Shown: in pieces, positions 54,341-63,976 of the stretch
Position numbering within the stretch: position 1 is the first letter of the stretch
How the letters are laid out: each line of letters begins with the position of its first letter
Assembly: GCA_035546855.1 (NCBI GenBank)
Contig: DASZVY010000057.1
Coordinates: forward strand, 1-64,000
Direction of reading: 5' to 3'
Source: Nitrobacter sp035546855
Lineage (GTDB): Bacteria; Pseudomonadota; Alphaproteobacteria; Rhizobiales; Xanthobacteraceae
Length of the DNA: 64,000 bases
Notes under the pieces: model-generated
What the model saw: only the letters and a program-made list of their open reading frames with translations
Database searches by the model: none
What the model was told of the DNA's origin: nothing
Translations under genes and position numbers: made by a program

Positions 54341-55611
54341 CGCTGGCGCTGGGCTGCATCGCCGACGACTATACCGGCGCGTCCGACCTCGCGAACACGC
54401 TGACCCGTTGCGGGCTGCGTACGGTGCAGACCATCGGGGTGCCGTCGGACGATTTCAAACTGCCGGAAGTCGATGCCGTCGTCGTGTCGCTGAAAAGCCG
54501 CTCGATCGCGGCGGCCGATGCGGTGGCGAAATCCCGTGCTGCCGAAACGTGGCTGCGCGGACGTGGCGCGGCGCATGTGCTGTTCAAGATTTGCTCGACC
54601 TTCGATTCAACCGATGCCGGCAATATCGGTCCCGTCATGGATGCGCTGCGCGCGGAGTCCGGCGGCGGCATGGTGATGGTCACGCCGGCGTTTCCGGAAA
54701 CGGGGCGCACGGTCTATCAGGGAAACCTGTTCGTCGGCGCCCTGCCGTTGAGCGAGAGCCCATTGAAGGACCATCCGCTCAATCCGATGCACGACTCCAA
54801 TCTCGTCCGCGTGCTCGCGCGGCAGAGCAAGACCAAGGTCGGCCTCGTCGACCTTGCCACCGTGACGCGCGGGGCGGATGCCGTCCGCGCCCGGCTCGAC
54901 GAACTTGCGCGACAGGGCATCGGTGCCGCGATCGTCGACGCGGTGTTCGACCGCGATCTCGAAACGATCGGAACGGTCGCGGCGGGCCGCAAGCTGTCCG
55001 TAGGAGCGTCCGGCATCGGTCTCGGGCTCGCGCGTGCACTGATCACGTCGGGGCGCGTCTCTGCCGTGAAGGGTGGCGCGTCCGGTCTTGCGGTCGGCGG
55101 TTCGGTTGCCTGTCTTGCCGGAAGCTGCTCGCAAGCGACGCTTGGACAGATCGCCCAGGCAGAGCAGATCATGCCGGTGCTGCATCTCGATCCGGACAGG
55201 ATCATTGCGGGCTCCGGGGAGGTTCGGACGGCGCTGGCTTGGGCAGAAGAGCGGATCGTGGGCGGGCCGGTGCTGATCGCCAGCAGTTCCACTCCCGAGC
55301 AGGTGGCCGCGCTGCAGGCACGTTACGGGCGGGAGGCGGCAGGTCATGCCATCGAGCAGGCGATGGCCGATATCGCCGAAGGGCTGGTCCGGGCGGGGGC
55401 CCGCAGGCTTGTGGTGGCCGGCGGGGAAACCTCCGGCGCGGTCGTCGACCGGCTGGGCCTTCCAGGTTTCCTGGTGGGCCCGGAAATTGCGCCGGGCGTG
55501 CCGGTTTTGCGGTCGGTCGGGGCGGCGCAGGGCGAGATGTTGCTGGCTCTGAAGTCCGGCAATTTCGGCGGGCCGGCCTTCTTCAGCGATGCGCTGGGTC
55601 TGATGCGTTAA
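54337..55611 (+). CDS. otnK: 3-oxo-tetronate kinase (OtnK), DUF1537 four-carbon acid sugar kinase
   Basis: Kinase of 424 residues that phosphorylates 3-oxo-tetronate at C4. N-terminal sugar-binding motif GCIADDYTGASDLANTL and the C-terminal nucleotide-binding GGETSGAVVDRLGL are the two DUF1537 domains. GTG 54337 overlaps the otnI stop by four bases. With ltnD, otnI and otnC it completes the L-threonate to dihydroxyacetone phosphate route. Confidence 0.93.
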   Translation: MTLALGCIADDYTGASDLANTLTRCGLRTVQTIGVPSDDFKLPEVDAVVVSLKSRSIAAADAVAKSRAAETWLRGRGAAHVLFKICSTFDSTDAGNIGPVMDALRAESGGGMVMVTPAFPETGRTVYQGNLFVGALPLSESPLKDHPLNPMHDSNLVRVLARQSKTKVGLVDLATVTRGADAVRARLDELARQGIGAAIVDAVFDRDLETIGTVAAGRKLSVGASGIGLGLARALITSGRVSAVKGGASGLAVGGSVACLAGSCSQATLGQIAQAEQIMPVLHLDPDRIIAGSGEVRTALAWAEERIVGGPVLIASSSTPEQVAALQARYGREAAGHAIEQAMADIAEGLVRAGARRLVVAGGETSGAVVDRLGLPGFLVGPEIAPGVPVLRSVGAAQGEMLLALKSGNFGGPAFFSDALGLMR

Positions 55612-55830
55612 TGTTCTCATGCGGATGGCCGCCCTGCGGTGTTGCGCTGCGTCGACTGCGCATATACGCCTGCGCAAATGGCGCGATTTGTGCTTTAAGG
55701 CTCCTCAAGGCATCGTGATACGCCTGCCGTTGAGCTCCATGGGGCGTGGAGCCTGCGGGTCTGATAAAGGAATGGCCGCGCGCCGGGCGGATTCGCCGGA
55801 TCGCGCTTCCCCGGGGGATGAATAGTCTAG

Positions 55831-58800
55831 ATGGTCTCGCTGGTTCGCATTGCCCTGAGCCGCCCTTATACGTTCGTGGTTCTGGCGCTGCTGTTGCTCA
55901 TCATCGGCCCGCTGGCGGCCTTGCGCACGCCGACCGATATTTTCCCCAACATCGGCATTCCGGTGATCGGCGTCGTCTGGCAATATACCGGCTTGCCGCC
56001 CGATCAGATGTCGGGGCGCATCACCACTCCGTTCCAGCGCGCCCTGACCACGACGGTCAACGACATCGATCATATCGTCGCCAATTCCTATAACGGCGTC
56101 GGCATCATCAAGATTTTCTTCCAGCCGAACGTCAACATCCAGACCGCGAACGCCCAGGTGACGGCCATCGCGCAGACCATGCTCAAGCAGTTGCCGCCCG
56201 GCGCGACGCCGCCGCTGATCCTGAATTATAGCGCGTCGACCGTCCCGATCATCCAGCTTGCGCTGTCAGGCGAAGGACTGACCGAGCAGAATCTCTTCGA
56301 CATCGCCACCAACCAGTTGCGAACGCCGCTCGTGACCGTGCCCGGCGCGGCGATCCCGTGGCCGTTCGGCGGCAAGCAGCGGCAGATCCAGATCGATCTC
56401 GATCCCGCGGCGTTGCAGGCGCGCGGCTTGTCGGGACAGGACGTGGCCAACGCGCTCGCCGCGCAGAATTTGATTACGCCGGTCGGCACCCAGAAGATCG
56501 GACAGTTCGAGTACACCATCCAGCTCAACAATTCGCCGCTGAAGATCGAGGAATTGGGGGACCTCCCGATCAAGACGGTCAACGGCGCGATGGTTTACAT
56601 CCGTGACGTGGCGAGCGTCCGCGACGGCAACCCGCCGCAGACGAACATCGTTCACGTCAATGGCGGCCGGTCCGTGCTGATGATGGTGCTCAAGGCCGGC
56701 GCGGTCTCCACGCTCGACATCATCTCGGGCGTCAAGCAGAAGATTCTCGATGTGAAGGCGGCGCTGCCCGATACGCTGAAGATCGGCTTCGTCGGCGATC
56801 AATCGCTGTTTGTCCGTGGCGCCATTACCGGCGTGGCGAAGGAAGGCATCATCGCCGCGCTGCTGACCAGCGTGATGATCCTGTTGTTCCTCGGAAGCTG
56901 GCGGTCGACGCTGATCATCGCCGTTTCGATTCCGCTCTCCGTGCTCGGCGCCATCGCGATGCTCTCGGCGCTCGGCGAGACGCTCAACATCATGACCCTC
57001 GGTGGACTCGCGCTGGCGGTCGGCATTCTGGTCGACGACGCCACGGTGACGATCGAGAACATCAACTGGCATCTCGAGCAGGGCAAGGATGTCGAGACCG
57101 CGATTCTCGACGGCGCCAACCAGATCGTGACGCCGGCGTTCGTCTCGCTGCTTTGCATCTGCATTGTGTTCGTCCCGATGTTCTTCCTCGAGGGCGTCGC
57201 GCGGTTTCTGTTCGTGCCGATGGCCGAGTCGGTGATGTTCGCGATGATCTGGTCGTTCATCCTGTCGCGCACGCTGGTGCCGACGATGGCGAAATACCTC
57301 CTGAAGCCGCATGCGCATCATGCCGAGGGGGACGAGCCGCCGCCGTCACGCAATCCGCTGGTGCGGTTCCAGCGCGGATTCGAGGCCAGCTTCGAACGGG
57401 TTCGCGGCGGCTATCACGGTCTGCTCGAACTTGCGTTGCAGCATCGAGGCATTTTCGTCACCGGCTTTCTCGGTTGTGTCGTTGCGTCGTTCTTGCTGGT
57501 GCCTTTTCTCGGGCGCAACTTCTTTCCGTCGGTCGATTCCGGTCAAATCCTGATGCATGCGCGTGGCCAGGTCGGAACACGGGTCGAGGAAAGCGCGGCG
57601 AAATTCGCCGACATCGAGAAGGTGATCAAGCGGATCATTCCGCCGGAGCAGATCGATACGCTGGCCGACAACATCGGGATGCCGATCAGCGGCATCAACA
57701 TGACCTATAACAACACCGGCGTGATCGGCCCGCAGGACGGCGACATCCAGATCAAGCTCAAGGAAGGCCATCCGCCGACAGACGAATATGTGCGGAGGCT
57801 GCGCGAGGAACTGCCGCGCCGGTTCCCGGGCGTGACGTTCGCGTTTTTGCCCGCCGACATCGTCAGCCAGATCCTGAATTTCGGAGCCCCGGCGCCGATC
57901 GATATCCAGGTTCGCGGCGCCAACCTCGCCGCCAATTTCGCCCACGCCAACGAATTGCTGCGGCGGGTGCGCAAGATCCCGGGCGTGGCCGATGCGCGCA
58001 TCCAGCAGTCGCCCCACAATCCCGGCTTCGATGTCGATGTCGACCGGACCCGGGCGCAGTATGTCGGGCTGACAGAACGCGACGTCACCAACAGCCTGGT
58101 GGTCAACCTTGCCGGCAGCAGCCAGGTCGCGCCGACCTATTTTCTCAATCCCGACAACGGCGTGTCGTATTCCATCGTGATGCAGACGCCGCAATACCAG
58201 ATCAATTCGCTGAGCGCGCTGGAGACGCTGCCGATCAGCGCCGCCAACACCACGACGCCGCCGATCCTCGGCGGCATCGCCACCGTCAAGCGCACCACCT
58301 CGAACGCGGTGGTGTCGCAATATGACATTGAGCCGCTGGTCGACATCTATGCGACGCCACAGGGACGGGATCTCGGCGCCGTCGCGTCCGACATCCGAAA
58401 GGTGCTGGCCGACACGGCGAAGGATGTGCCGAAGGGCAGCTCCGTGGTGCTGCTCGGGCAGGTGCAGACCATGAACAACGCCTTCTCCGGGCTTCTGTTC
58501 GGCCTGCTCGGTGCGATCGTGCTGATCTATCTGCTGATCGTGGTCAATTTCCAGTCGTGGTCCGATCCGTTCGTGATCGTGACCGCGCTGCCCGCCGCGC
58601 TCGCCGGCATTGTCTGGATGCTGTTCACGACGCATACGACCTTGTCGGTTCCGGCGTTGACGGGCGCCATCATGTGCATGGGCGTCGCCACCGCCAACAG
58701 CGTGCTGGTCATCAGTTTCGCGCGCGAGCGCTATGAAATGACCGGCGATCCCGTCGCGGCTGCGCTCGAGGCCGGCTTCGTGCGATTCCGGCCGGTGCTG

Positions 58801-59016
58801 ATGACGGCGCTGGCGATGATCATCGGCATGTTGCCCATGGCGCTCAGCCTCGGCGAGGGCGGCGAGCAGAATGCGCCGCTTGGCCGGGCGGTGGTCGGCG
58901 GCCTGATTTTTGCGACGGCCGCGACGCTGATATTCGTGCCCGTGGTATTCAGTATGGTTCACAAGAAGCAGCCCGCGAAAAGCGGAGAGTCTCCGGAGAT
59001 GCCGCATGCCCACTGA
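55831..59016 (+). CDS. RND efflux permease, subgroup lacking the TM10 lysine
   Basis: Inner-membrane RND transporter of 1061 residues. The TM4 Asp pair is present (D402/D403 in GILVDDATVTIEN), but the TM10 region reads MGVATANSVLVISFARE, placing Ala955 where AcrB has Lys940. Two large periplasmic loops and 12 transmembrane segments match the family. The adaptor gene follows with an 11-bp overlap; no outer-membrane channel gene is linked. Similar permeases are frequent in soil alphaproteobacteria. Substrates unknown. Confidence 0.92.
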   Translation: MVSLVRIALSRPYTFVVLALLLLIIGPLAALRTPTDIFPNIGIPVIGVVWQYTGLPPDQMSGRITTPFQRALTTTVNDIDHIVANSYNGVGIIKIFFQPNVNIQTANAQVTAIAQTMLKQLPPGATPPLILNYSASTVPIIQLALSGEGLTEQNLFDIATNQLRTPLVTVPGAAIPWPFGGKQRQIQIDLDPAALQARGLSGQDVANALAAQNLITPVGTQKIGQFEYTIQLNNSPLKIEELGDLPIKTVNGAMVYIRDVASVRDGNPPQTNIVHVNGGRSVLMMVLKAGAVSTLDIISGVKQKILDVKAALPDTLKIGFVGDQSLFVRGAITGVAKEGIIAALLTSVMILLFLGSWRSTLIIAVSIPLSVLGAIAMLSALGETLNIMTLGGLALAVGILVDDATVTIENINWHLEQGKDVETAILDGANQIVTPAFVSLLCICIVFVPMFFLEGVARFLFVPMAESVMFAMIWSFILSRTLVPTMAKYLLKPHAHHAEGDEPPPSRNPLVRFQRGFEASFERVRGGYHGLLELALQHRGIFVTGFLGCVVASFLLVPFLGRNFFPSVDSGQILMHARGQVGTRVEESAAKFADIEKVIKRIIPPEQIDTLADNIGMPISGINMTYNNTGVIGPQDGDIQIKLKEGHPPTDEYVRRLREELPRRFPGVTFAFLPADIVSQILNFGAPAPIDIQVRGANLAANFAHANELLRRVRKIPGVADARIQQSPHNPGFDVDVDRTRAQYVGLTERDVTNSLVVNLAGSSQVAPTYFLNPDNGVSYSIVMQTPQYQINSLSALETLPISAANTTTPPILGGIATVKRTTSNAVVSQYDIEPLVDIYATPQGRDLGAVASDIRKVLADTAKDVPKGSSVVLLGQVQTMNNAFSGLLFGLLGAIVLIYLLIVVNFQSWSDPFVIVTALPAALAGIVWMLFTTHTTLSVPALTGAIMCMGVATANSVLVISFARERYEMTGDPVAAALEAGFVRFRPVLMTALAMIIGMLPMALSLGEGGEQNAPLGRAVVGGLIFATAATLIFVPVVFSMVHKKQPAKSGESPEMPHAH

Positions 59017-60208
59017 TACCAACCCGCCGGTCTCGCGCCGGAAGCTGGGCGTTTTCGGCATCGTGATGCTCTGCGTGGCCGCCGGCATCGTCTTCACGGG
59101 CGTCACGTCGCGCGAGAAGAGCGACGCCGAACTGCGGACATGGACCGACGAGCAGGCGGTTCCCACGGTGGCCGTGATCCACCCCGAGGTCACCGCGCTC
59201 AAGGCCACGCTCGATGTCCCCGGGCGTCTCGAGGCCTATTCGCGCGCGCCGATTTTCGCGCGTGTGAGCGGTTATCTCAAGAACTGGAACGTCGATATCG
59301 GCGCCAAGGTCAAGGCGGGACAGTTGCTCGCGGAGATCGAGGCGCCCGATCTGGATCAGCAGTTGCTGCAGGCGCGTGCCGATCTTGCCAGCGCGAAGGC
59401 AAGCGCCAAGTTATCGGAAGCGACGCTGGCGCGGCGCAAGTCGTTGCTTGCCTCGAATTTCGTCTCGATGCAGGAGATCGACGAACGGACGGCCGATCTC
59501 GCCAACAAGAATGCTGCGGTCAAGTCGGGGCAGGCCAATGTCGAGCGGCTTGAGGCGCTGGCGGGCTACAAGAGGATCACGGCGCCGTTCGACGGGATCG
59601 TGACCGCGCGCAACACCGACGTCGGCGCGCTGATCAGCGGCGGCGTCGGAACCGGCCCGGCGATGTTCGTGGTTTCCGACATCGCCAAGCTGCGTGTCTA
59701 TGTCGACGTCCCGCAGAACTACGTTCCGTCCATCAAGATCGGATCGAAAGCCGACATCATGACGCCGGATCATCCGAACAAGACCTACGCTGCGACGGTT
59801 GAATCGTCGTCGCAGTCGGTCGATGTCGGAAGCGGCACCACGCGGATGCAGCTCGTGCTGGACAATCCCAACGGTGAACTGATGCCCGGCGGTTACGCGA
59901 CCGTTCGCATGACGCTGGCGCGGGAAGGCACGCCGCTCCACATTCCCTCCAGCGCGCTCATCTTCGACAGCAACGGATTGCGGGTTGCGACGGTTGGGCC
60001 GGACGACAGGATTCTGTTCAAGACCGTGACCATTTCCCGCGATCTCGGCCGCGACATCGAGATCGGCTCGGGACTTGCCGCCGACGACCGCGTCATTATC
60101 GCGCCGCCGGACGGCATGGCGAACGGCGATCAGGTGCGTGTCACCAACTCCGAGCCGAAGCATCGCAAGCCGGAGAAGGTGTCGTCGAAGCAGGACGTCA
60201 AGGGCTGA
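59006..60208 (+). CDS. RND efflux periplasmic adaptor (MFP)
   Basis: Membrane fusion protein of 400 residues linking the RND permease to an outer-membrane channel. An N-terminal anchor helix (about residues 13-33) is followed by a biotinyl-lipoyl half motif (PIFARVSGYLKNWNVDIGAKVKAGQLLAEIEAPDLDQQ), an alpha-hairpin, the second half (YKRITAPFDGIVTARNTDVGALIS) and the beta-barrel and membrane-proximal domains. The permease gene precedes it, the opposite of the usual acrAB order, with an 11-bp overlap. Confidence 0.92.
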   Translation: MPTDTNPPVSRRKLGVFGIVMLCVAAGIVFTGVTSREKSDAELRTWTDEQAVPTVAVIHPEVTALKATLDVPGRLEAYSRAPIFARVSGYLKNWNVDIGAKVKAGQLLAEIEAPDLDQQLLQARADLASAKASAKLSEATLARRKSLLASNFVSMQEIDERTADLANKNAAVKSGQANVERLEALAGYKRITAPFDGIVTARNTDVGALISGGVGTGPAMFVVSDIAKLRVYVDVPQNYVPSIKIGSKADIMTPDHPNKTYAATVESSSQSVDVGSGTTRMQLVLDNPNGELMPGGYATVRMTLAREGTPLHIPSSALIFDSNGLRVATVGPDDRILFKTVTISRDLGRDIEIGSGLAADDRVIIAPPDGMANGDQVRVTNSEPKHRKPEKVSSKQDVKG

Positions 60209-60234
60209 CCGCCTCGCACTGTCTGTCCGGCATT

Positions 60235-61119
60235 TCACGACCGGAACATGGATCGCCGGTCCGTGACCTCCTCGATGATGAAGTCCGAAATGGCGCGAAC
60301 CCGGCTGAGCCGGCGCAGGTCCATGTGGGTGATGATCCAGTAGCTGCGCTCGAACACCTGATCCGGCATGACGATCTGCAATTCGGGATCGTCGTGGGCG
60401 GCGTAATCATGGAGAATGCCGATCCCGGCGCTGCCGCGCACGGCTTCGAGCTGTCCGACGGCGCTTGAGCATTCGAGACGGCTGAATTCCGGGCCATAAA
60501 GCTCAGGCATGAAATTGAGCTGGTCCGCGAATATCAGATCCTGCACGTAGGTCACGAGACAGTGCCGTTGAAGGTCCGCCGCGGTTTGCGGCGCACCGTG
60601 CCTGGCGAGATAGTCTTTCGATGCGTAGAAGTGCAGGGAATAGTCGATCAGCTTGCGCACCGACAGCCGACCTTCTTCCGGGCGCTCGATGGTGATGGCG
60701 AGATCGGCTTCGCGCTTCGACAATGAAAACGTGCGCGACATCGGCACGAGTTGAATGGTGAGCTGCGGATATTTCGCCTTCAGCCGCCCGAGCCGCGAGC
60801 AGAGGAAAAGAGTGGTGAAGCCATCTGGCGCGGCGATCCGTACCGTGCCCGACAGCTCGACTTCGGATTGCGACAAGTCGCCCTGCGCGCGCAACAGTTG
60901 CGCCTCGACCTCTTCGGCCGAGGCGTAAAGCCGCTCGCCTGCTGCCGTCAACACGCAACCCGTGGTGTGACGATCGAACAGGCGGACCCCGAGCGAGGTC
61001 TCGAGCGCGCCGATCCGCCGGCTGACCGTCCCGTGATCGACATGCAGGTGCCGCGCTGCTGCCAGGAACTGACCCGCGCGCGCAACGCTCAGAAAGACCC
61101 GGATATTGTCCCAATCCAT
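60235..61119 (-). CDS. LysR family transcriptional regulator
   Basis: Regulator of 294 residues. The winged-helix N-terminus is WDNIRVFLSVARAGQFLAAARHLHVDHGTVSRRIGALE; the C-terminal periplasmic-binding-like domain (about 90-290) binds an unknown effector. It is convergent with the RND adaptor gene (26 bp) and 63 bp downstream of the thiolase-like gene on the same strand, so which operon it controls is uncertain. Confidence 0.92.
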   Translation of the reverse strand: MDWDNIRVFLSVARAGQFLAAARHLHVDHGTVSRRIGALETSLGVRLFDRHTTGCVLTAAGERLYASAEEVEAQLLRAQGDLSQSEVELSGTVRIAAPDGFTTLFLCSRLGRLKAKYPQLTIQLVPMSRTFSLSKREADLAITIERPEEGRLSVRKLIDYSLHFYASKDYLARHGAPQTAADLQRHCLVTYVQDLIFADQLNFMPELYGPEFSRLECSSAVGQLEAVRGSAGIGILHDYAAHDDPELQIVMPDQVFERSYWIITHMDLRRLSRVRAISDFIIEEVTDRRSMFRS

Positions 61120-61182
61120 TCAGATGCCGACATTTTCACACAGGCGAAGCGAAATTATTGCATCCTGTGTGTTGAAACGCCA

Positions 61183-62706
61183 CTAGCCGGCCCAGCGCCA
61201 CTCCAGCATGCCGTCCGCGGCGGTGACGATGTCGCCGGATGTGCCGACGGGCGAACGGTCCATGTCAAGCAGCCGGGCGAGGGTTTTTGCATCGGACACG
61301 GGGACGCGGGCGAGCGCCCGTTCATTTGCCGATGTCCGCAACATGACAACGCCATGCTGGGCCTCGCCCTTGCCGCCATAGATGACGGTAAAGGTTTCCA
61401 CCGTGCCGTTGCCTTTTGCTTCGGTCACGAACGGCGGCGCGGCGCTGCGGTGGCGATCCGCTTCGGCCTGAACGCTGGTATCCTGCGCCAGCGCATGATC
61501 CGGCGCGCGGCGCGAGAGCACCAGCCCATGGTGCTTGGTGACGAAGCCGCCCTGGCCATACAGCAGGCCGAGTTTGGCGCCATCGCGGAGCCTGCGGACC
61601 ATCGCGCAGGCCGCGTGGGTCATGTAGGTATTGAGCGGCGCGCCGAAGAAGGTGAGCCCGCCGTTCACGGTCGGCTGAACGTCGGGACCGAGCCCGAGCG
61701 TTCGCCGCGCCATCTTCGGGACGCAGGGAAAGCAGCTATAGAGTTCGATGGCATCGAACGCCTTGCCGTTGCTGCCGACCAGCGCCATCACGGCTTTCAG
61801 CACGGCGGTCTGCGCGTGGCTGTCGTGGAATTGGTCGCGCTCGAGATAGTCGCGCGGTTCTTCCGCCGAGGCGCCGCCCCAGACGTGAATCATGCGGTCT
61901 TCGGGAATGCCTGCGGCGCGCGCCTTCGCCAGACTCGTCATCAGCAACGCAGCGCCCTGGTTCACCGTGGGATTGGCGACCATCAGTTTGGTATAGGGCC
62001 ATGCGATCAGCCGGTTGTCCGGGGACGGCGTGGTGATCTCCTCGGGCGTGAAGGCGCGCTTGAGCCAGGAATTCGGATTGGTGGACGCAACCTTGGAATA
62101 TTTCGACCACAGGTCGCCGGATTCCTTCAGCGCCTCGCGGGGCGTCAAGCCCCAATGCGCCGCGGTCGCGGCTTCGTAGAGCGGATAGACCGTGATCGGC
62201 CGGAACACGCCGAGCTTCACCGCCGCCGGCTTTTGATAGCTGGCGCCGCGCAATGGCTCGGGCGCATCGTGCGCGAACGGCGTCCACGGCAGCGTCACGC
62301 CGGCGCGTTCGGCCTTGGTCGCGGTGCTCTGGGCTTCCGCGCCGCAGACGGCGGCCACGGCGCTTTCGCCGCGCGCGATGCGCTGCGCCGCCTCGTGCAG
62401 ATAGCGGATCGGGCTCTCGCCGCCGACTGGCCCGTAATAGGCATGCTTGGGCGCAATACCGAGCTTCGCGCTGAGCTGCGCCGCGGGGTCCTGATAGCGC
62501 CAGCTCAGGAAATTGACGACGTCGAGCGAGTCGACGTCATGCAGCAGCCTTGCGCCGGCATCCTGCTCGGCGCGTTTGAGCGCGACTTCAAGCAGGGCCA
62601 GCGGCTCGAGGCCCGCCGTGAGGTCGGCCGGGTGGTCGGTGATTTCTCCGATTCCGACGATGACGGGAATGCGCTCATCGGGGGCGGGAGGATTGGCTTT
62701 GGTCAT
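61183..62706 (-). CDS. Thiolase-like acetyl-CoA acetyltransferase family protein
   Basis: Thiolase-superfamily protein of 507 residues, of the type annotated acetyl-CoA acetyltransferase in this group. N-terminal PVIVGIGEITDHP and the beta-strand/helix pattern around VAAVCGAEAQ suggest the thiolase fold; HVWGGASAEEPRDYLERD is a subgroup block, and MTHAACAMVRRLRDGAKLGLLYGQGG near 380-410 resembles the C-terminal thiolase half. The canonical catalytic Cys cannot be fixed by eye. ATG 62706 is preferred to GTG 62715. Likely acts on long or branched acyl-CoA. Confidence 0.75.
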   Translation of the reverse strand: MTKANPPAPDERIPVIVGIGEITDHPADLTAGLEPLALLEVALKRAEQDAGARLLHDVDSLDVVNFLSWRYQDPAAQLSAKLGIAPKHAYYGPVGGESPIRYLHEAAQRIARGESAVAAVCGAEAQSTATKAERAGVTLPWTPFAHDAPEPLRGASYQKPAAVKLGVFRPITVYPLYEAATAAHWGLTPREALKESGDLWSKYSKVASTNPNSWLKRAFTPEEITTPSPDNRLIAWPYTKLMVANPTVNQGAALLMTSLAKARAAGIPEDRMIHVWGGASAEEPRDYLERDQFHDSHAQTAVLKAVMALVGSNGKAFDAIELYSCFPCVPKMARRTLGLGPDVQPTVNGGLTFFGAPLNTYMTHAACAMVRRLRDGAKLGLLYGQGGFVTKHHGLVLSRRAPDHALAQDTSVQAEADRHRSAAPPFVTEAKGNGTVETFTVIYGGKGEAQHGVVMLRTSANERALARVPVSDAKTLARLLDMDRSPVGTSGDIVTAADGMLEWRWAG

Positions 62707-62741
62707 TTTTTTCACTTTCTAAAGCTGCTCGCCGCCACCTT

Positions 62742-62827
62742 CGAGGCTCGCAAACGCTCGTACCTCAGGGTGACGGTTACAAACGGGGCGTCATCCCGGG
62801 GCGTGAGCCGCTTTGCGGCGAGCCTCG
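62742..62827. repeat. Inverted repeat between thiolase-like and NMO-like genes
   Basis: CGAGGCTCGC and GCGAGCCTCG arms 66 bases apart, with CATCCCGGGG-type repeat sequence inside. It fills most of the 139-bp gap between two same-strand genes. Another dispersed palindromic type, family F here. Confidence 0.6.
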
Positions 62828-62845
62828 GGGGATGACCATGGGTTC

Positions 62846-63976
62846 CTACTCCATCAACGCATTCACATGCTCGATCGCGTCGGCGAAATCCTCCTTGAAT
62901 TCCTGAACGACGGCGCCGGCGGATTTGACGCTGTCGATCAGGCCGACGCCTTGCCCGACAAAGTAACTGACGAGATCGCGCGCGGCGGCGTTACCGGCCG
63001 CAGCCGAGCGATCGATCGAGCGGAAAGCGTCGCGGCTGATGATGCTTTGCAGCGGCATCGGCAGCGCGCCGGGGCTGTCGGGGCCACGATCCCATGCATC
63101 CGTCCACACCGAACGCAATTGCCGCGCCGGCTTGCCGGTGCGGCCCCTCGAGCGGATCGCCTCGCGCGAGGACGCAGCGATCATCTTCTCGCGGAAGATT
63201 TCGCTGGTTTCGGATTCGACCGTGGCGAGCCAGACCGAGCCGGTCCAGACGCCGGCCGCGCCCATCGCCATGCAGGCCGCCATCTGCCGGCCAGTCATGA
63301 TTCCACCGGCGGCGAGCACCGGCACGTCGCGCATCGGCTTGATCGCCTTGATGACCTCCGGCACAAGCACCATGGTCGAGACTTCGCCGCAATGCCCGCC
63401 GGCTTCCGTGCCCTGCGCTACCAGAATGTCGACACCTGCCGCGACCTGACGGACGGCGTGCTCCTTGGCGCCGACCAGCGCCGCGACCGGGATGCCGTGC
63501 GCGTGGCCCCTGTCGATCATCGCTTTCGGCGGCACCCCCAATGCATTGGCGATGAGCCGGATCGGATGCCGGAACGAGACATCGAGCAATTCGAGCGCGC
63601 GCTCGCCATCGAAGGGCTGCGGCTGGTGCTCGTCGACGGCATCGATGGTCAGTTCGATCCCGTATTTCTTGAGCAGATTGCGCGTGAAATCGCGATGAGC
63701 CGGCGTGATCCGCGCCTCGAGGCTTTTCCAGGTGACGTTCTTCTCGCCGGCCGTGGAAATGTTCTCGGGAATCAGGACGTCGAGCCCGTAGGGCTTTCCG
63801 CCGGCGTGATCGTCGATCCACTTCAACTCCTGCTCGAGGGTTTCGGGCGAGTGCGCGGTGGCGCCGAGAACGCCGAAGCCGCCGGCGCGGCTGACAGCCG
63901 CGACCACGTCGCGGCAATGGCTGAAGGCGAGCAGCGGGAATTCGATTCCCAGCATGTCGCAGATCGGTGATTTCAT
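62846..63976 (-). CDS. Nitronate monooxygenase-like flavoprotein
   Basis: NAD(P)H-dependent flavin oxidoreductase of the 2-nitropropane dioxygenase (NMO) family, 376 residues. TIM-barrel FMN motifs include FGVLGATAHSPE, AQGTEAGGHCGEVST and LAAGGIMTGRQ. Some NMO-like proteins instead reduce quinones or unsaturated acyl-CoA, so the substrate is open. ATG 63976 with GGGAG upstream is chosen; an in-frame GTG at 63994 is the alternative. Upstream of the thiolase-like gene on the same strand, with a repeat-filled gap. Confidence 0.88.
   Translation of the reverse strand: MKSPICDMLGIEFPLLAFSHCRDVVAAVSRAGGFGVLGATAHSPETLEQELKWIDDHAGGKPYGLDVLIPENISTAGEKNVTWKSLEARITPAHRDFTRNLLKKYGIELTIDAVDEHQPQPFDGERALELLDVSFRHPIRLIANALGVPPKAMIDRGHAHGIPVAALVGAKEHAVRQVAAGVDILVAQGTEAGGHCGEVSTMVLVPEVIKAIKPMRDVPVLAAGGIMTGRQMAACMAMGAAGVWTGSVWLATVESETSEIFREKMIAASSREAIRSRGRTGKPARQLRSVWTDAWDRGPDSPGALPMPLQSIISRDAFRSIDRSAAAGNAAARDLVSYFVGQGVGLIDSVKSAGAVVQEFKEDFADAIEHVNALME

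Noticed and set aside
54321..55718. Alternative 465-codon frame over otnK
   Set aside because: Different frame of the same DNA; otnK has the DUF1537 motifs and the GTGA overlap with otnI.
60751..62835. A 694-codon + strand frame opposite the LysR and thiolase-like genes
   Set aside because: Same GC-skew artefact; composition unlike real proteins in the window.
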